64,000 nt of DNA from Gammaproteobacteria bacterium (GTDB lineage: Bacteria > Pseudomonadota > Gammaproteobacteria > Steroidobacterales > JABDKV01). A model generated the notes under the pieces. That model did not search any database, was not told the origin of the DNA, and saw nothing but the letters and a program-made list of their open reading frames with translations. This document shows positions 26,185 through 34,450 of this stretch, piece after piece (positions within the stretch are counted from its first letter, which is position 1; every line of letters starts with the position of its first letter). Position numbers and translations under genes: made by a program. The stretch lies in NCBI GenBank assembly GCA_029862165.1, contig JAOTXU010000002.1:62001-126000 (forward strand), read 5' to 3'.

Positions 26185-26200
26185 TGCAAAGGCCGTGCCA
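26185..26200 (-). promoter_or_regulatory. Sigma54 promoter of fliK
   Basis: On the minus strand this reads TGGCACGGCCTTTGCA, a complete match to TGGCACG-N4-TTGCW with correct spacing. It lies 32 nt upstream of the fliK ATG and next to a repeat-derived sequence that separates fliK from fliJ. Confidence 0.88.
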
Positions 26201-26205
26201 GTTCT

Positions 26206-26240
26206 TCCGCACTGGGGGAGGGTTGGCGTGGGGGGCGGAT
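26206..26240. repeat. G-rich REP-like remnant upstream of fliK
   Basis: The stretch containing GGGGGAGGGTTGGCGTGGGG resembles the GGGAGAGGGTTGGGGTGAGGG type of extragenic repeat seen in many gammaproteobacteria. A related stretch lies at 24888-24910 and another at 56957-57003. I cannot define its ends. Confidence 0.45.
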
Positions 26241-26290
26241 CATGCGTCATTCGGCCCCAATCAAAAGAGCTTGGCCTTCGGCCTGACACG

Positions 26291-26343
26291 GCGCGTCGCT
26301 TCGCGACGAGTTGATATGCGTGTCGCGATACACGCAAATCGCC
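26291..26343 (-). repeat. 53-nt repeat, copy B (inverted pair with 24770-24822)
   Basis: Read on the minus strand, it begins GGCGATTTGCGTGTAT and ends GAAGCGACGCGC and differs from copy A at two positions. Together the copies bracket fliK and its promoter, about 1.5 kb apart in opposite orientation. Confidence 0.85.
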
Positions 26344-26386
26344 TCGAAGGGGGGATGGAAAAGGAAATAGGTAATTGGTAAGGGTT

Positions 26387-26836
26387 CTAGGACGTGATCG
26401 GTTTACGGGTTCGCAGCAGGGCGCTGACTTCTTCAATTTGTTCCTGTTCGCGTCGGTCTTCAGTCCGCTGTTCGGCCTGGGCGTAGCGGTCGGTTGCGTT
26501 GTCGAGTGCCTTGCGATGGGTGCGGCGTTCGGCCCACTGCGAATGACTCTCGGCAAACTCATCGCGTAAACGGGCGATTAGTTGATGCTGGCGAACGATT
26601 GCGTGCTCCAGCCGGTCCAGGAACAGGCGGTAGTCCTGCAAACGCACCGGGTCGGCGGTGGCCTCATGGGACATGACGTTCGCGGTCGTGTACTCGGCAT
26701 GATATTGCTCAAGGTCATCCAGGAGTTTTTCCTGATCGTCTAGTCGAGCCTGTGTTTCGCCGAGTTGCTTTGTGGCTTCTTTTTCGTGGTGTGCTGCCAG
26801 ATTGGCGATTGGTTGTATTCTTCTGGAGCGACTCAT
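26387..26836 (-). CDS. fliJ: Flagellar export chaperone FliJ
   Basis: FliJ is a coiled-coil protein that links the FliI ATPase to FlhA and escorts chaperones. The 149-aa product is almost entirely helical and charged, with heptad patterns from about residue 15 to 130 and a basic start MSRSRRIQPIANLAAHHEKE. It overlaps fliI by ATGA and is the last gene of the fliEFGHIJ unit. Confidence 0.93.
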   Translation of the reverse strand: MSRSRRIQPIANLAAHHEKEATKQLGETQARLDDQEKLLDDLEQYHAEYTTANVMSHEATADPVRLQDYRLFLDRLEHAIVRQHQLIARLRDEFAESHSQWAERRTHRKALDNATDRYAQAEQRTEDRREQEQIEEVSALLRTRKPITS

Positions 26837-28224
26837 GATTCAGACCCTTCCGATTGGTGGCGTTTGGCGACCAGTTCGCTGAGGTCGTGCAGGCTCTGCT
26901 GCCAGTTCACCGGCTCCTGCAGATCCTGCCGCATGAATTCCTGTATTCGAGGCCAGTACTCGATCGCCTCATCCACACGTGGATCGCTGCCCTTACGGTA
27001 GGCGCCGACACTTATCAGGTCTTCATTGTGTCGGTAGGTGGTGTAGAGCTGGCGGAAACGGTGTACTTGTTGCTGATGTTGTTTTGAACTGATTTCGGTC
27101 ATAGCGCGGCTGATCGACGCTTCCACATCGATCGCAGGATACAAACCGGACTCGGCCAACTGTCTCGACAAGACGACATGCCCATCGAGCACGGCGCGAG
27201 CGGCGTCCGCAATTGGATCGCTGTGATCATCGCCTTCAACCAGCACGGTATAAAATGCCGTGATAGAGCCTTGCACATTGGCACCATTGCCGGCACGTTC
27301 CACCAATTGCGGTAGTTTTGCAAATACAGAAGGAGGGTAGCCTTTTGTTGCGGGTGGTTCGCCGATAGCCAGCGCAATCTCGCGTTGCGCCTGGGCAAAG
27401 CGGGTTAACGAGTCCATGAGTAACAAGACCTTTTTGCCCTGGTCACGAAAATATTCCGCGATGCAGGTAGCAAGCCATGCGCCGTGCATACGCATCAGCG
27501 GTGGGTGATCTGAAGGCGTCGCGACTACGACAGCGCGATGCATGCCTTCAGGACCCAATACATCTTCTATGAATTCTTTGACTTCGCGCCCACGCTCGCC
27601 GATCAATCCCACTACAGTCACATCTGCGCTGGTAAATCGGGTCATCATGCCCAACAGACGGCTCTTACCCACACCACTACCGGCGAACAATCCAACCCGT
27701 TGACCTCGGCCAACGGTAAGCAATGAATTGATCGCACGTATGCCGACGTCCAGCGGCTCGCGTATCGGCTGACGCGCGAGTGGATTGATCGTGCTGCCGG
27801 CCAGGCGCACGCGTCGGCTATGTTGCACGGGCCCGCGACCGTCCAGTGGCTGTCCCGCGCCATCGATGACACGACCGAGCAATTCGTCGCCTACCTTTAC
27901 ATCCTCGCCGCGTTGGATCGGAATGATGCGTGCGTTGGGGATCATGCCACGCATGTCACCGGTGGGCATGAGAAACAGTTTTTCGCCGGCAAAACCGACT
28001 ACCTCGGCCTCATAGCGGGCGCCATCAGGCGAGACCACATGACAGCGACCGCCGACCGGCGCCTGACAGCCTTCAGCCTCCATGGTCATACCAATTACTC
28101 TGCGTAGCACACCTTCCACAGCCGGCCCCGGACTGTCCTTGGCCAGTCTTTCGTAGTTTGCGAGGCGCGACAGCCAGCGATTCACACGTTGTTGTGACAA
28201 AGATGCTGTGTCCGTGTCGCTCAT
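26833..28224 (-). CDS. fliI: Flagellum-specific ATPase FliI
   Basis: FliI is the export ATPase related to F1 beta. The 463-aa product has Walker A GLFAGSGVGKSRLLG at about residue 178, Walker B VLLLMDSLTRFAQAQRE at about 265, and the family region GEPPATKGYPPSVFAKLPQL. The N-terminus is basic and binds FliH. It overlaps both fliH and fliJ by 4 nt. Confidence 0.98.
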   Translation of the reverse strand: MSDTDTASLSQQRVNRWLSRLANYERLAKDSPGPAVEGVLRRVIGMTMEAEGCQAPVGGRCHVVSPDGARYEAEVVGFAGEKLFLMPTGDMRGMIPNARIIPIQRGEDVKVGDELLGRVIDGAGQPLDGRGPVQHSRRVRLAGSTINPLARQPIREPLDVGIRAINSLLTVGRGQRVGLFAGSGVGKSRLLGMMTRFTSADVTVVGLIGERGREVKEFIEDVLGPEGMHRAVVVATPSDHPPLMRMHGAWLATCIAEYFRDQGKKVLLLMDSLTRFAQAQREIALAIGEPPATKGYPPSVFAKLPQLVERAGNGANVQGSITAFYTVLVEGDDHSDPIADAARAVLDGHVVLSRQLAESGLYPAIDVEASISRAMTEISSKQHQQQVHRFRQLYTTYRHNEDLISVGAYRKGSDPRVDEAIEYWPRIQEFMRQDLQEPVNWQQSLHDLSELVAKRHQSEGSES

Positions 28225-28811
28225 AACTCGGCATCCTCGCCACGATCGTCGCCCAACATAGTGTTAATGACACGATCAAGACGCGTCTGCATTGTGGCAT
28301 CGACTTGTGAGGTCGGGGAACTGATGCGGCATCCGCCACGTGTGATCACGGGGTCCTCGACGATGCACCATGCGGCCTCGGCCTGAGCGGGAACCAGCGT
28401 TTCGCTAATCAGTTTTGCGTCGTCCGGATGTAGATGCAAGCGGACATCCCGTAATTCGACCGGCAAGACAGCAAGCGCATTACGGACTACGGCGACAACT
28501 TCGCTACGGTTCGTGCGCAATTCCCGGCGCACCAATCTCTTTGCGATAGCAATAGTTAGCGAAGTTAGTTGTTCAATGACCTTGTCGTCTGCGGCGTCCA
28601 GCGGATTACGCAGGGCTGCCAGGATGTCTGTCAAACGAGCCGTCAGTTCAGTCAGAGTGTTACGTGCCGCTTCCAGACCATCTGCATGCCCGCGTGCAAA
28701 GCCGTCCTCGTAGGCGCCAGCAGCGCCACTGCTGCTGCTGTCCTTACCGACTCGCGGAGCTTCCCAGGGCCTGCAGTTAGTGACTCGGTCACGACGCACA
28801 ACATCAGACAA
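28221..28811 (-). CDS. fliH: Flagellar assembly protein FliH
   Basis: FliH regulates FliI and docks it at the C-ring. I prefer the TTG at 28811 (LSDVVRRDRVTNCRPWE), preceded by GGAGAAGA, giving 196 aa that overlaps the fliG stop by 8 nt; an ATG at 28853 lies deep in fliG. The GAAGAYEDGFARGHADGLEAARN region contains GxxxG-type repeats typical of FliH, and the C-terminal half (LVRRELRTNRSEVVAVVRNAL, LHPDDAKLI) matches the V-type ATPase stalk-like domain. Confidence 0.92.
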   Translation of the reverse strand: MSDVVRRDRVTNCRPWEAPRVGKDSSSSGAAGAYEDGFARGHADGLEAARNTLTELTARLTDILAALRNPLDAADDKVIEQLTSLTIAIAKRLVRRELRTNRSEVVAVVRNALAVLPVELRDVRLHLHPDDAKLISETLVPAQAEAAWCIVEDPVITRGGCRISSPTSQVDATMQTRLDRVINTMLGDDRGEDAEL

Positions 28812-29805
28812 ATTCTTCTCCCGAGCTGCCGAGCATGATTGTGCCTTCGTCACCCAGACGTTTGGCCACGCCGATAATCTCTTTTTGTGCCGTCTCCACT
28901 TCGCTCAATCGCATCGGACCACGCACCTCAAGATCGTCTTTCAACATCTCTGCAGCGCGTTTGGACATGTTGCTGAATATCTTGTCGGCGATTTCCTGAT
29001 CGGCGCCTTTTAGCGCGACAGTCAATATTTCCGAAGAGATCTCACGTAATAAGGTTTGCATACCTCGATCGTCGAGTTGTAACAGCATTTCAAAGGAGAA
29101 CATCAGGTCCTGAATCATCTCGCCCATCTCGCCATCGGTTTCATTGACAAATTCGATGACCTTTTCTTCGGTATCTGATCCCAGCGAGGCGAGTATGTCT
29201 GCAGCAACCTGTAAGCCACCGACACTCGACGATTTTCCGCCGACGCCGGGTTCGGCGTGCTGCGACATCACGGCATCCAGCTCTTTCAGCGCCGCCTCCT
29301 GAATATCGTCCAGTGTGGCAATGCGGACGAATACCTCGTGTCGTAACGTTTCATCAAAGCTATTGAGTATTTCTGCAGCCCGTTCACCGTTGAGATGCGC
29401 GAGTACGATGGCAATGATCTGCGGATGCTCGCCATCAATCATTTCCTGGATTGCACTGGTTTCCATCCATTCCAGGGCCTCGAGTTTGTTGCCGTCAGCG
29501 CGTTGCAGGATTCGGTCCAGCAATGAGGTTGCCCGTTTGGCGCCTAATGCGTTTGTTAGTAGCCGGCGAACATATTCGTCTGCGCCGACCCCGAGCGATG
29601 TGCGCTCGCCGACATGGTCGTTGAACTCACTGATGACCTCACCTAGCTGCATACGAGATACACGTGCAAGAGTGGTCATAGCCGTCCCAACCCGCTGCAC
29701 TTCGTCAGTGCTCATGTGGCGCAGAATTTCCGCCGCTTCTTGCTCTTTGAGAGACATTAGGAAGATAGCGGCGCGCTGCGTTCCGGTCAGCGATTCCTCA
29801 CTCAT
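28804..29805 (-). CDS. fliG: Flagellar motor switch protein FliG
   Basis: FliG transmits stator torque to the rotor. The 333-aa product has the N-terminal FliF-binding domain, the EHPQ motif (MIDGEHPQIIAIVLAHL, about residue 127), and a C-terminal domain with charged torque helix residues (MSKRAAEMLKDDLEVRGPMR and LSEVETAQKEI). It overlaps fliF by 8 nt. Confidence 0.98.
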   Translation of the reverse strand: MSEESLTGTQRAAIFLMSLKEQEAAEILRHMSTDEVQRVGTAMTTLARVSRMQLGEVISEFNDHVGERTSLGVGADEYVRRLLTNALGAKRATSLLDRILQRADGNKLEALEWMETSAIQEMIDGEHPQIIAIVLAHLNGERAAEILNSFDETLRHEVFVRIATLDDIQEAALKELDAVMSQHAEPGVGGKSSSVGGLQVAADILASLGSDTEEKVIEFVNETDGEMGEMIQDLMFSFEMLLQLDDRGMQTLLREISSEILTVALKGADQEIADKIFSNMSKRAAEMLKDDLEVRGPMRLSEVETAQKEIIGVAKRLGDEGTIMLGSSGEEFV

Positions 29806-31375
29806 CTTGTGCTACCCAGTCTTTGACCACTCGGGCTGCGCGTTTGGGGTCTTCACCCACCAGTGACCGTGCCGCCGCCATATTCTGGTCATGCGATAGG
29901 GCGGGTGTTCCATCCTGTCGCAGGCCGGCGGGCAGGGCGACGACCCGTGGCGGCGGTGGTGTCAACAGATGTCGAACCGTCGGGCGTAGCAGGCCGAGTA
30001 TTAATCCGAGGACCAGCACGACGCCAACAAGTTGTTTGATGACCTGAGATATGAGGGGCATTTCCCACCATTGGGATTCCGTTACTTCGATCGGCTCGGG
30101 AGACGTGAACGAAGCGTTGACGACATTGACACTATCGCCGCGTGTGGCATCAAAGCCGACGGCTTCGCGCGTCAACGCCGTCATGCGTTCCAACTCCTCT
30201 GCTGTACGCGGTGTGCTGCTTGCTGCGCCGTCTTCGTCCACGGTTTGTCGATCATCCACAATCACGGCAACTGACAATCTTTGGATTGTTCCGGTTTGCT
30301 GGCGCACATGACTTACCGTGCGATCAATTTCGAAATTACGCGTGGCACTCGTGGACGAGCTGCGGGTGGTGTTGTCGGTAGAGCTGTCGTTGGCCGGTAC
30401 ATCTTGCGTGGCGGGTGATTCATTACTCAATGCACCGGGAATGCCCCCAGAAATAGTCGAGTCACCAAGTTTTGTCTGATTACTACTTTGCTCGCTGCGA
30501 ACTGCTGCGGTGGCAGGATCGAAAGATTCCTGCGTACTTTCGGTTTGCGTAAAGTCCATCAAGGCTGTGACTTGCGCCCGGACCTTGCCAAGTCCCGCCA
30601 GGGGCGCAAGTAAATTCTCGATACGGCCAGCATAAGCCTCTTCGACACGGGTCTTGTAATCAAACTGGTGCGCATTCAGTGCCAGATCCGTGGATCGGAA
30701 GGCTTCGGTTAACAATCGGCCTTGTTGATCGACGACCGTAATCTCACCGGTCTCCAAATCCGGGATACTCGATGCCACTAGATGAACCACCGCCGCGACC
30801 TGAGATTCTTCCAATCGACGACCCGGGTACAACTGCACCATGACAGACGCGCTTGCGGGTCGCCGGTCACGCACAAAGACAGATTGCTTGGGCATAGCGA
30901 GGTGCACTCTTGCGCTTTGCACTGGTCGCAAGTTGCTGATTGTGCGCACCAGCTCGGTTTCGAGCATGTGCTGATAACGAGCGCTCTCCATAAACTGGCT
31001 GACACCCAGTCCTTTTTCTTCGCCGATCAGTTCAAATCCCAGACCGCTGCCCTGCGGCAAGCCGTCACTGGCCAATAGCAGCCGGGCTTCGTGCACCCGA
31101 TCGGCCGGGACCATAACCGCACCGTTCGATTGCTGCAGTTCATGCGGTATGTCTGCGGCCATCAGCGCGTTTACTATCGCGCCGGAATCGCGGTCAGCAA
31201 GATTAGCGTAGAGCAGGCTGTAATTTGGCGAACGCGACCACAAAACCGTAGCGATGCCGATTGCCACACTGGCGGCGATTCCGATCAGCAAAAGGCCCTG
31301 CCGCACGGCGGGTACTTCAATCAGATTTCTCGGTGCGCCTGTTTCGACGCCAGCATTCATTGTTGCATCTGCCAT
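29798..31375 (-). CDS. fliF: Flagellar MS-ring protein FliF
   Basis: FliF builds the MS-ring on which the C-ring and export gate assemble. The 525-aa product has two membrane helices (about residues 27-46 and 440-460), a periplasmic region with the YscJ-like domain (NYSLLYANLADRDSGAIVNA, AMPKQSVFVRDRRPASASV), and a cytoplasmic C-terminus for FliG binding (KRAARVVKDWVAQDE). It lies 65 nt downstream of fliE. Confidence 0.98.
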   Translation of the reverse strand: MADATMNAGVETGAPRNLIEVPAVRQGLLLIGIAASVAIGIATVLWSRSPNYSLLYANLADRDSGAIVNALMAADIPHELQQSNGAVMVPADRVHEARLLLASDGLPQGSGLGFELIGEEKGLGVSQFMESARYQHMLETELVRTISNLRPVQSARVHLAMPKQSVFVRDRRPASASVMVQLYPGRRLEESQVAAVVHLVASSIPDLETGEITVVDQQGRLLTEAFRSTDLALNAHQFDYKTRVEEAYAGRIENLLAPLAGLGKVRAQVTALMDFTQTESTQESFDPATAAVRSEQSSNQTKLGDSTISGGIPGALSNESPATQDVPANDSSTDNTTRSSSTSATRNFEIDRTVSHVRQQTGTIQRLSVAVIVDDRQTVDEDGAASSTPRTAEELERMTALTREAVGFDATRGDSVNVVNASFTSPEPIEVTESQWWEMPLISQVIKQLVGVVLVLGLILGLLRPTVRHLLTPPPPRVVALPAGLRQDGTPALSHDQNMAAARSLVGEDPKRAARVVKDWVAQDE

Positions 31376-31440
31376 CGGTTAATCTTCATTCCTCGGTCGG
31401 CCCATCCCTGGGCCTTGTGTCTGATCCATGACGCCGGTAT

Positions 31441-31764
31441 TCAGATTGGCATGTTCATGATTTCGCGATACGCATCGACGAGCTTATTGCGCACTTCTGT
31501 CATCGCCTTAAAGGATATATCCGCCTTTTGTAGCGCGAGCATAACTTCGGTCAGATCGACATCCGGGTCGCCGCTTTCAAATCGCTTGGTCATCGCGCCC
31601 GCAGCACTCTGTGCCGCGTTTACCTGGTCGATGGATTCCTTTAATAGTTGCCCAAAATCCGGTCTGCCCGCTTCTTGCGCGTTGTCAATACTTGGTTGCT
31701 GTTTTGCCTGCGCAGCTAACGCGCGCATGTCGGCGAGTACGCGATTGATGTCGATATCACTCAT
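31441..31764 (-). CDS. fliE: Flagellar MS-ring/rod adaptor FliE
   Basis: FliE joins the MS-ring to the rod. The 107-aa product ends with the conserved DVDLTEVMLALQKADISFKA, then MTEVRNKLVDAYREIMNMPI. It is the first gene of the fliEFGHIJ unit, behind a sigma54 promoter located in the end of fleR. Confidence 0.97.
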   Translation of the reverse strand: MSDIDINRVLADMRALAAQAKQQPSIDNAQEAGRPDFGQLLKESIDQVNAAQSAAGAMTKRFESGDPDVDLTEVMLALQKADISFKAMTEVRNKLVDAYREIMNMPI

Positions 31765-31779
31765 CTTTGTCGTCCCTGG

Positions 31780-31799
31780 AGTGACGGAATTCCGTCACT
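31780..31799. promoter_or_regulatory. Perfect 20-bp palindrome in the fliE leader
   Basis: AGTGACGGAATTCCGTCACT is a perfect palindrome (10+10, no spacer). It lies between fleR and fliE, a short distance downstream of the sigma54 promoter at 31822-31837 and 16 nt before the fliE ATG. It looks like a dimer-binding operator. On the minus strand, downstream of fleR, no T-run follows, so a terminator role is less likely. Confidence 0.7.
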
Positions 31800-31812
31800 A
31801 TTTTGTCTACGC

Positions 31813-33174
31813 TTAACTGCATGCAATTTGTGCGCCAACTCGCGCAGGAATCTCAATTCCCGCTTCGCGCAGCCTCGCGAGCTTGTATCGCAGAGTGCGA
31901 GGGCTGATGCCGAGCAGCTCAGCGGCGGCTTTTCGACTGCCACCGGTCCGGATAGCGTCGAGAATCAGACGGTGTTCGCGGTCACGCAACTGGTTTTGCA
32001 GCGGTGAGTTGTCGCTGTCATCAGCGTCGTCTGCAATGACAGTCGTCGGTCGGCTCGCCCCAAAATGCAAGTCGACCGCTTCGATCACATCGCCACGCAG
32101 TAGAATAAGTGTTCGTTGTAACAGGTTGTCGAGTTCCCTGACATTACCGGGCCAGCGGTGTTGCACGAGCAGCTCACCGGCTTGTGCATCTATCGTCGGC
32201 ACTACGCGGGCGCCGGAGCAATGCCGCTGCAGTAACTTGTGCGCGAGTGGGAGCACGTCGCCGGTGCGTTCACGCAGTGGCGGCAGGGTTATCGGAAAGA
32301 CGTTCAAGCGATAGTACAAGTCCTCGCGGAACCTGCCTTCGCCTACCTCGGCGGCAAGATCACAATTCGTTGTGGCCAGCACACGGACATCAAGTGCGAT
32401 TTGGGCCTTCCCACCGACACGCTCAACTTCACGTTCCTGCAGTACACGCAACAGTTTTGCCTGCAATGCAAGGTCCATCTCGGAAATCTCATCCAGTAAC
32501 AGAGTGCCTTTTTGTGCCTGCTCAAATTTGCCGGCGTGCGAGGTGACAGCCCCGGTAAAAGCACCTTTTTCATGTCCGAACAACACAGCTTCCAGCATGT
32601 TGTCGGGTATTGCCGCGCAGTTGATCGCGACAAACGGCCCATTTGCGCGGCTAGACATCTTATGCATGTAGCGCGCATATATTTCCTTGCCGGTACCGCT
32701 TTCGCCGCTCAATAACACAGTCGCTTCACTGGCCGCGACCCGTCCCGCCATTTCCAGGATCTCGACGCTCTTGGGGTCGGCGGCGACGATGTCATCATCG
32801 TCGTCGTTTATTTCAAGGCGAAACTGATCAATCATGTCGACGAGGACATCGGCTTCGAAGGGCTTGATCAAGTAGTCGGTGGCGCCGTCGCGCATAGCCG
32901 TAACGGCCTTTTGGATAGTGCCGAACGCCGTAATTAAGACAAATGGCAGATCGGGTCGTGCGAGGCGAACTTTGCGTAGCAACTCGTGACCACCCATTGG
33001 TTCCATCTGGACATCGCTAACGACGATGCCTATGTCGTGTTTGTCCAGCTCAGCCAGTGCAGCGACGCCGTCACCGGCCGTGATAACACGATGACCGACG
33101 GTTTCCAGCGTGTCGGCAAGTGCTGTACGCAACGCGGCATCGTCTTCTACCACCAATATCGCGCGTTCGTTCAT
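31813..33174 (-). CDS. fleR: Sigma54-dependent flagellar response regulator FleR/FlrC
   Basis: FleR activates middle flagellar genes (hook, basal body) when phosphorylated by FleS. The 453-aa product has a receiver domain with phospho-acceptor Asp in VVSDVQM (about residue 54). The AAA+ domain has [13 protein letters not shown] (Walker A), GAFTGA (sigma54 contact) and LLLDEISEM (Walker B). A Fis-type helix-turn-helix, SRKAAAELLGISPRTLRYKL, lies at the end. It overlaps fleS by 4 nt. The sigma54 promoter of fliE lies inside its last codons. Confidence 0.95.
   Translation of the reverse strand: MNERAILVVEDDAALRTALADTLETVGHRVITAGDGVAALAELDKHDIGIVVSDVQMEPMGGHELLRKVRLARPDLPFVLITAFGTIQKAVTAMRDGATDYLIKPFEADVLVDMIDQFRLEINDDDDDIVAADPKSVEILEMAGRVAASEATVLLSGESGTGKEIYARYMHKMSSRANGPFVAINCAAIPDNMLEAVLFGHEKGAFTGAVTSHAGKFEQAQKGTLLLDEISEMDLALQAKLLRVLQEREVERVGGKAQIALDVRVLATTNCDLAAEVGEGRFREDLYYRLNVFPITLPPLRERTGDVLPLAHKLLQRHCSGARVVPTIDAQAGELLVQHRWPGNVRELDNLLQRTLILLRGDVIEAVDLHFGASRPTTVIADDADDSDNSPLQNQLRDREHRLILDAIRTGGSRKAAAELLGISPRTLRYKLARLREAGIEIPARVGAQIACS
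31822..31837 (-). promoter_or_regulatory. Sigma54 promoter of fliEFGHIJ
   Basis: On the minus strand this reads TGGCGCACAAATTGCA, with GG and GC separated by 10 nt and a perfect TTGCA -12 box; one base differs from the preferred TGGCAC. It lies within the 3' end of fleR, 57 nt upstream of the fliE ATG. Confidence 0.8.
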
Positions 33175-34391
33175 GTAACTTCCTCGACGACATCACTCAA
33201 AGAACTTGCCGTCTTCCCGCTGGCCATTACCGGTGTTTTGGCCAGCGGCAGAACGATAGAAAAAATGGCGCCGCCACTGTCCCGATCCCGCACTTCTACG
33301 GTTCCTCCATGACCGCGCGCAACCGAAGCGACTACCGCCAGTCCCAGGCCGGTTCCATTAGCGCGGGTTGTATAAAAGGGTTCAAATATCCGTTCCTTGT
33401 CGCTATCGGCGATGCCGGGTCCGTTATCACTCACGCTGAGTTTAATGTGGCCTTCATCCTGCGAAGCGTGTAAGACAATATGCGCTTGGTCATCGCTGTT
33501 TTCGCTAGCATTGGTCGTCAAATTGAGTAGCGCGCCGACTAATGCTTCGCGATGGGCGCTGATTATTAAGCCGGCCGGCGAGCCGAATTCCAATATTGCG
33601 CCGTCGACCAGTTGCGATTCCATGTGCGCCGCAACCTCGGCAAATAATTGATTGACTTCGATTTGTTCGTAGTCAGTTTGTGTGCTGTCACCGGCAAAAC
33701 GAAGCATGTCGTTTACCATACGCTCAAGATGCTTGAGGCTGATCAGGATTTTCTCTGCATAGCGAACGCTGCGCGACGAGGCGTCCTCGCCGGTCAGTTG
33801 AGATGCATAAAGTACGGCCGTTGCCAGGGGTGTGCGCAATTGGTGTGCCAGCCGGGCATTCATTTGACCCATTTCCGTCAGGCGTTTGTTTCTGGCGAGC
33901 AGTTTCTGCATTCTTCGTGTTTCGGTAACATCGGTCATCAACAGGATGCGTCCAGATTGAGTCTTCAGCGGACAACTCGTAAGGGCAATCTCGTGACCGC
34001 TACGCAGCATGAATTCCCCGGCGCCATCGCCCTCCATGGCGAACCTCTCTTCGATAATCTCTGTCCATGAATAGCCCGCCAGCTCCTCACCGAGCAAGGC
34101 CCTGGCGCCGGGATTGCATTCCTGGACGATTCCCTGTCCATCAAGAACGATTACGCCGGCGGGCAGGGTTTCCAGCAAACCCTGAAGTCTGTCCGCCAAC
34201 TTTTCTTTCTCTGCCAGCTCCACGAGACGTTCATCCTGGGCACTGGCCAGTGCAGCACTGAGAGTCTCCGCACGACCTTCAAGTTCACGATAGGCTTCTT
34301 CAAGTTGCAGCGACGTATCGGTGAACTCACTGAAAGCGCGTTCCAGCTCTTCTACGCGATTTCTTGTTGGTGTTGTTTGAGCTTCCTGCAT
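33171..34391 (-). CDS. fleS: Flagellar sensor histidine kinase FleS/FlrB
   Basis: FleS is a soluble kinase that phosphorylates FleR. The 406-aa product has an N-terminal coiled coil (about residues 10-70), a PAS domain (LPAGVIVLDGQGIVQECNPG), a dimerisation/phosphotransfer helix with AHQLRTPLATAV (phospho-His), and a catalytic domain with N (LTTNASEN), G1 (DNGPGIAD) and G2 (GTGLGLAV) boxes. No membrane helices are seen. The ATG follows GGAAGGA. It overlaps fleR and lies 59 nt after the FleQ-like gene. Confidence 0.93.
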   Translation of the reverse strand: MQEAQTTPTRNRVEELERAFSEFTDTSLQLEEAYRELEGRAETLSAALASAQDERLVELAEKEKLADRLQGLLETLPAGVIVLDGQGIVQECNPGARALLGEELAGYSWTEIIEERFAMEGDGAGEFMLRSGHEIALTSCPLKTQSGRILLMTDVTETRRMQKLLARNKRLTEMGQMNARLAHQLRTPLATAVLYASQLTGEDASSRSVRYAEKILISLKHLERMVNDMLRFAGDSTQTDYEQIEVNQLFAEVAAHMESQLVDGAILEFGSPAGLIISAHREALVGALLNLTTNASENSDDQAHIVLHASQDEGHIKLSVSDNGPGIADSDKERIFEPFYTTRANGTGLGLAVVASVARGHGGTVEVRDRDSGGAIFSIVLPLAKTPVMASGKTASSLSDVVEEVT

Positions 34392-34450
34392 GACGCGTTT
34401 CCTTCCGCTTTTCACCCTGGTAAATTTATACGACCCGATCAGATTTGGTC

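Noticed and set aside
31780-31799. The palindrome as an intrinsic terminator of fleR
   Set aside because: The T-rich stretch follows on the plus strand only, and fleR is transcribed on the minus strand; an operator role fits better.
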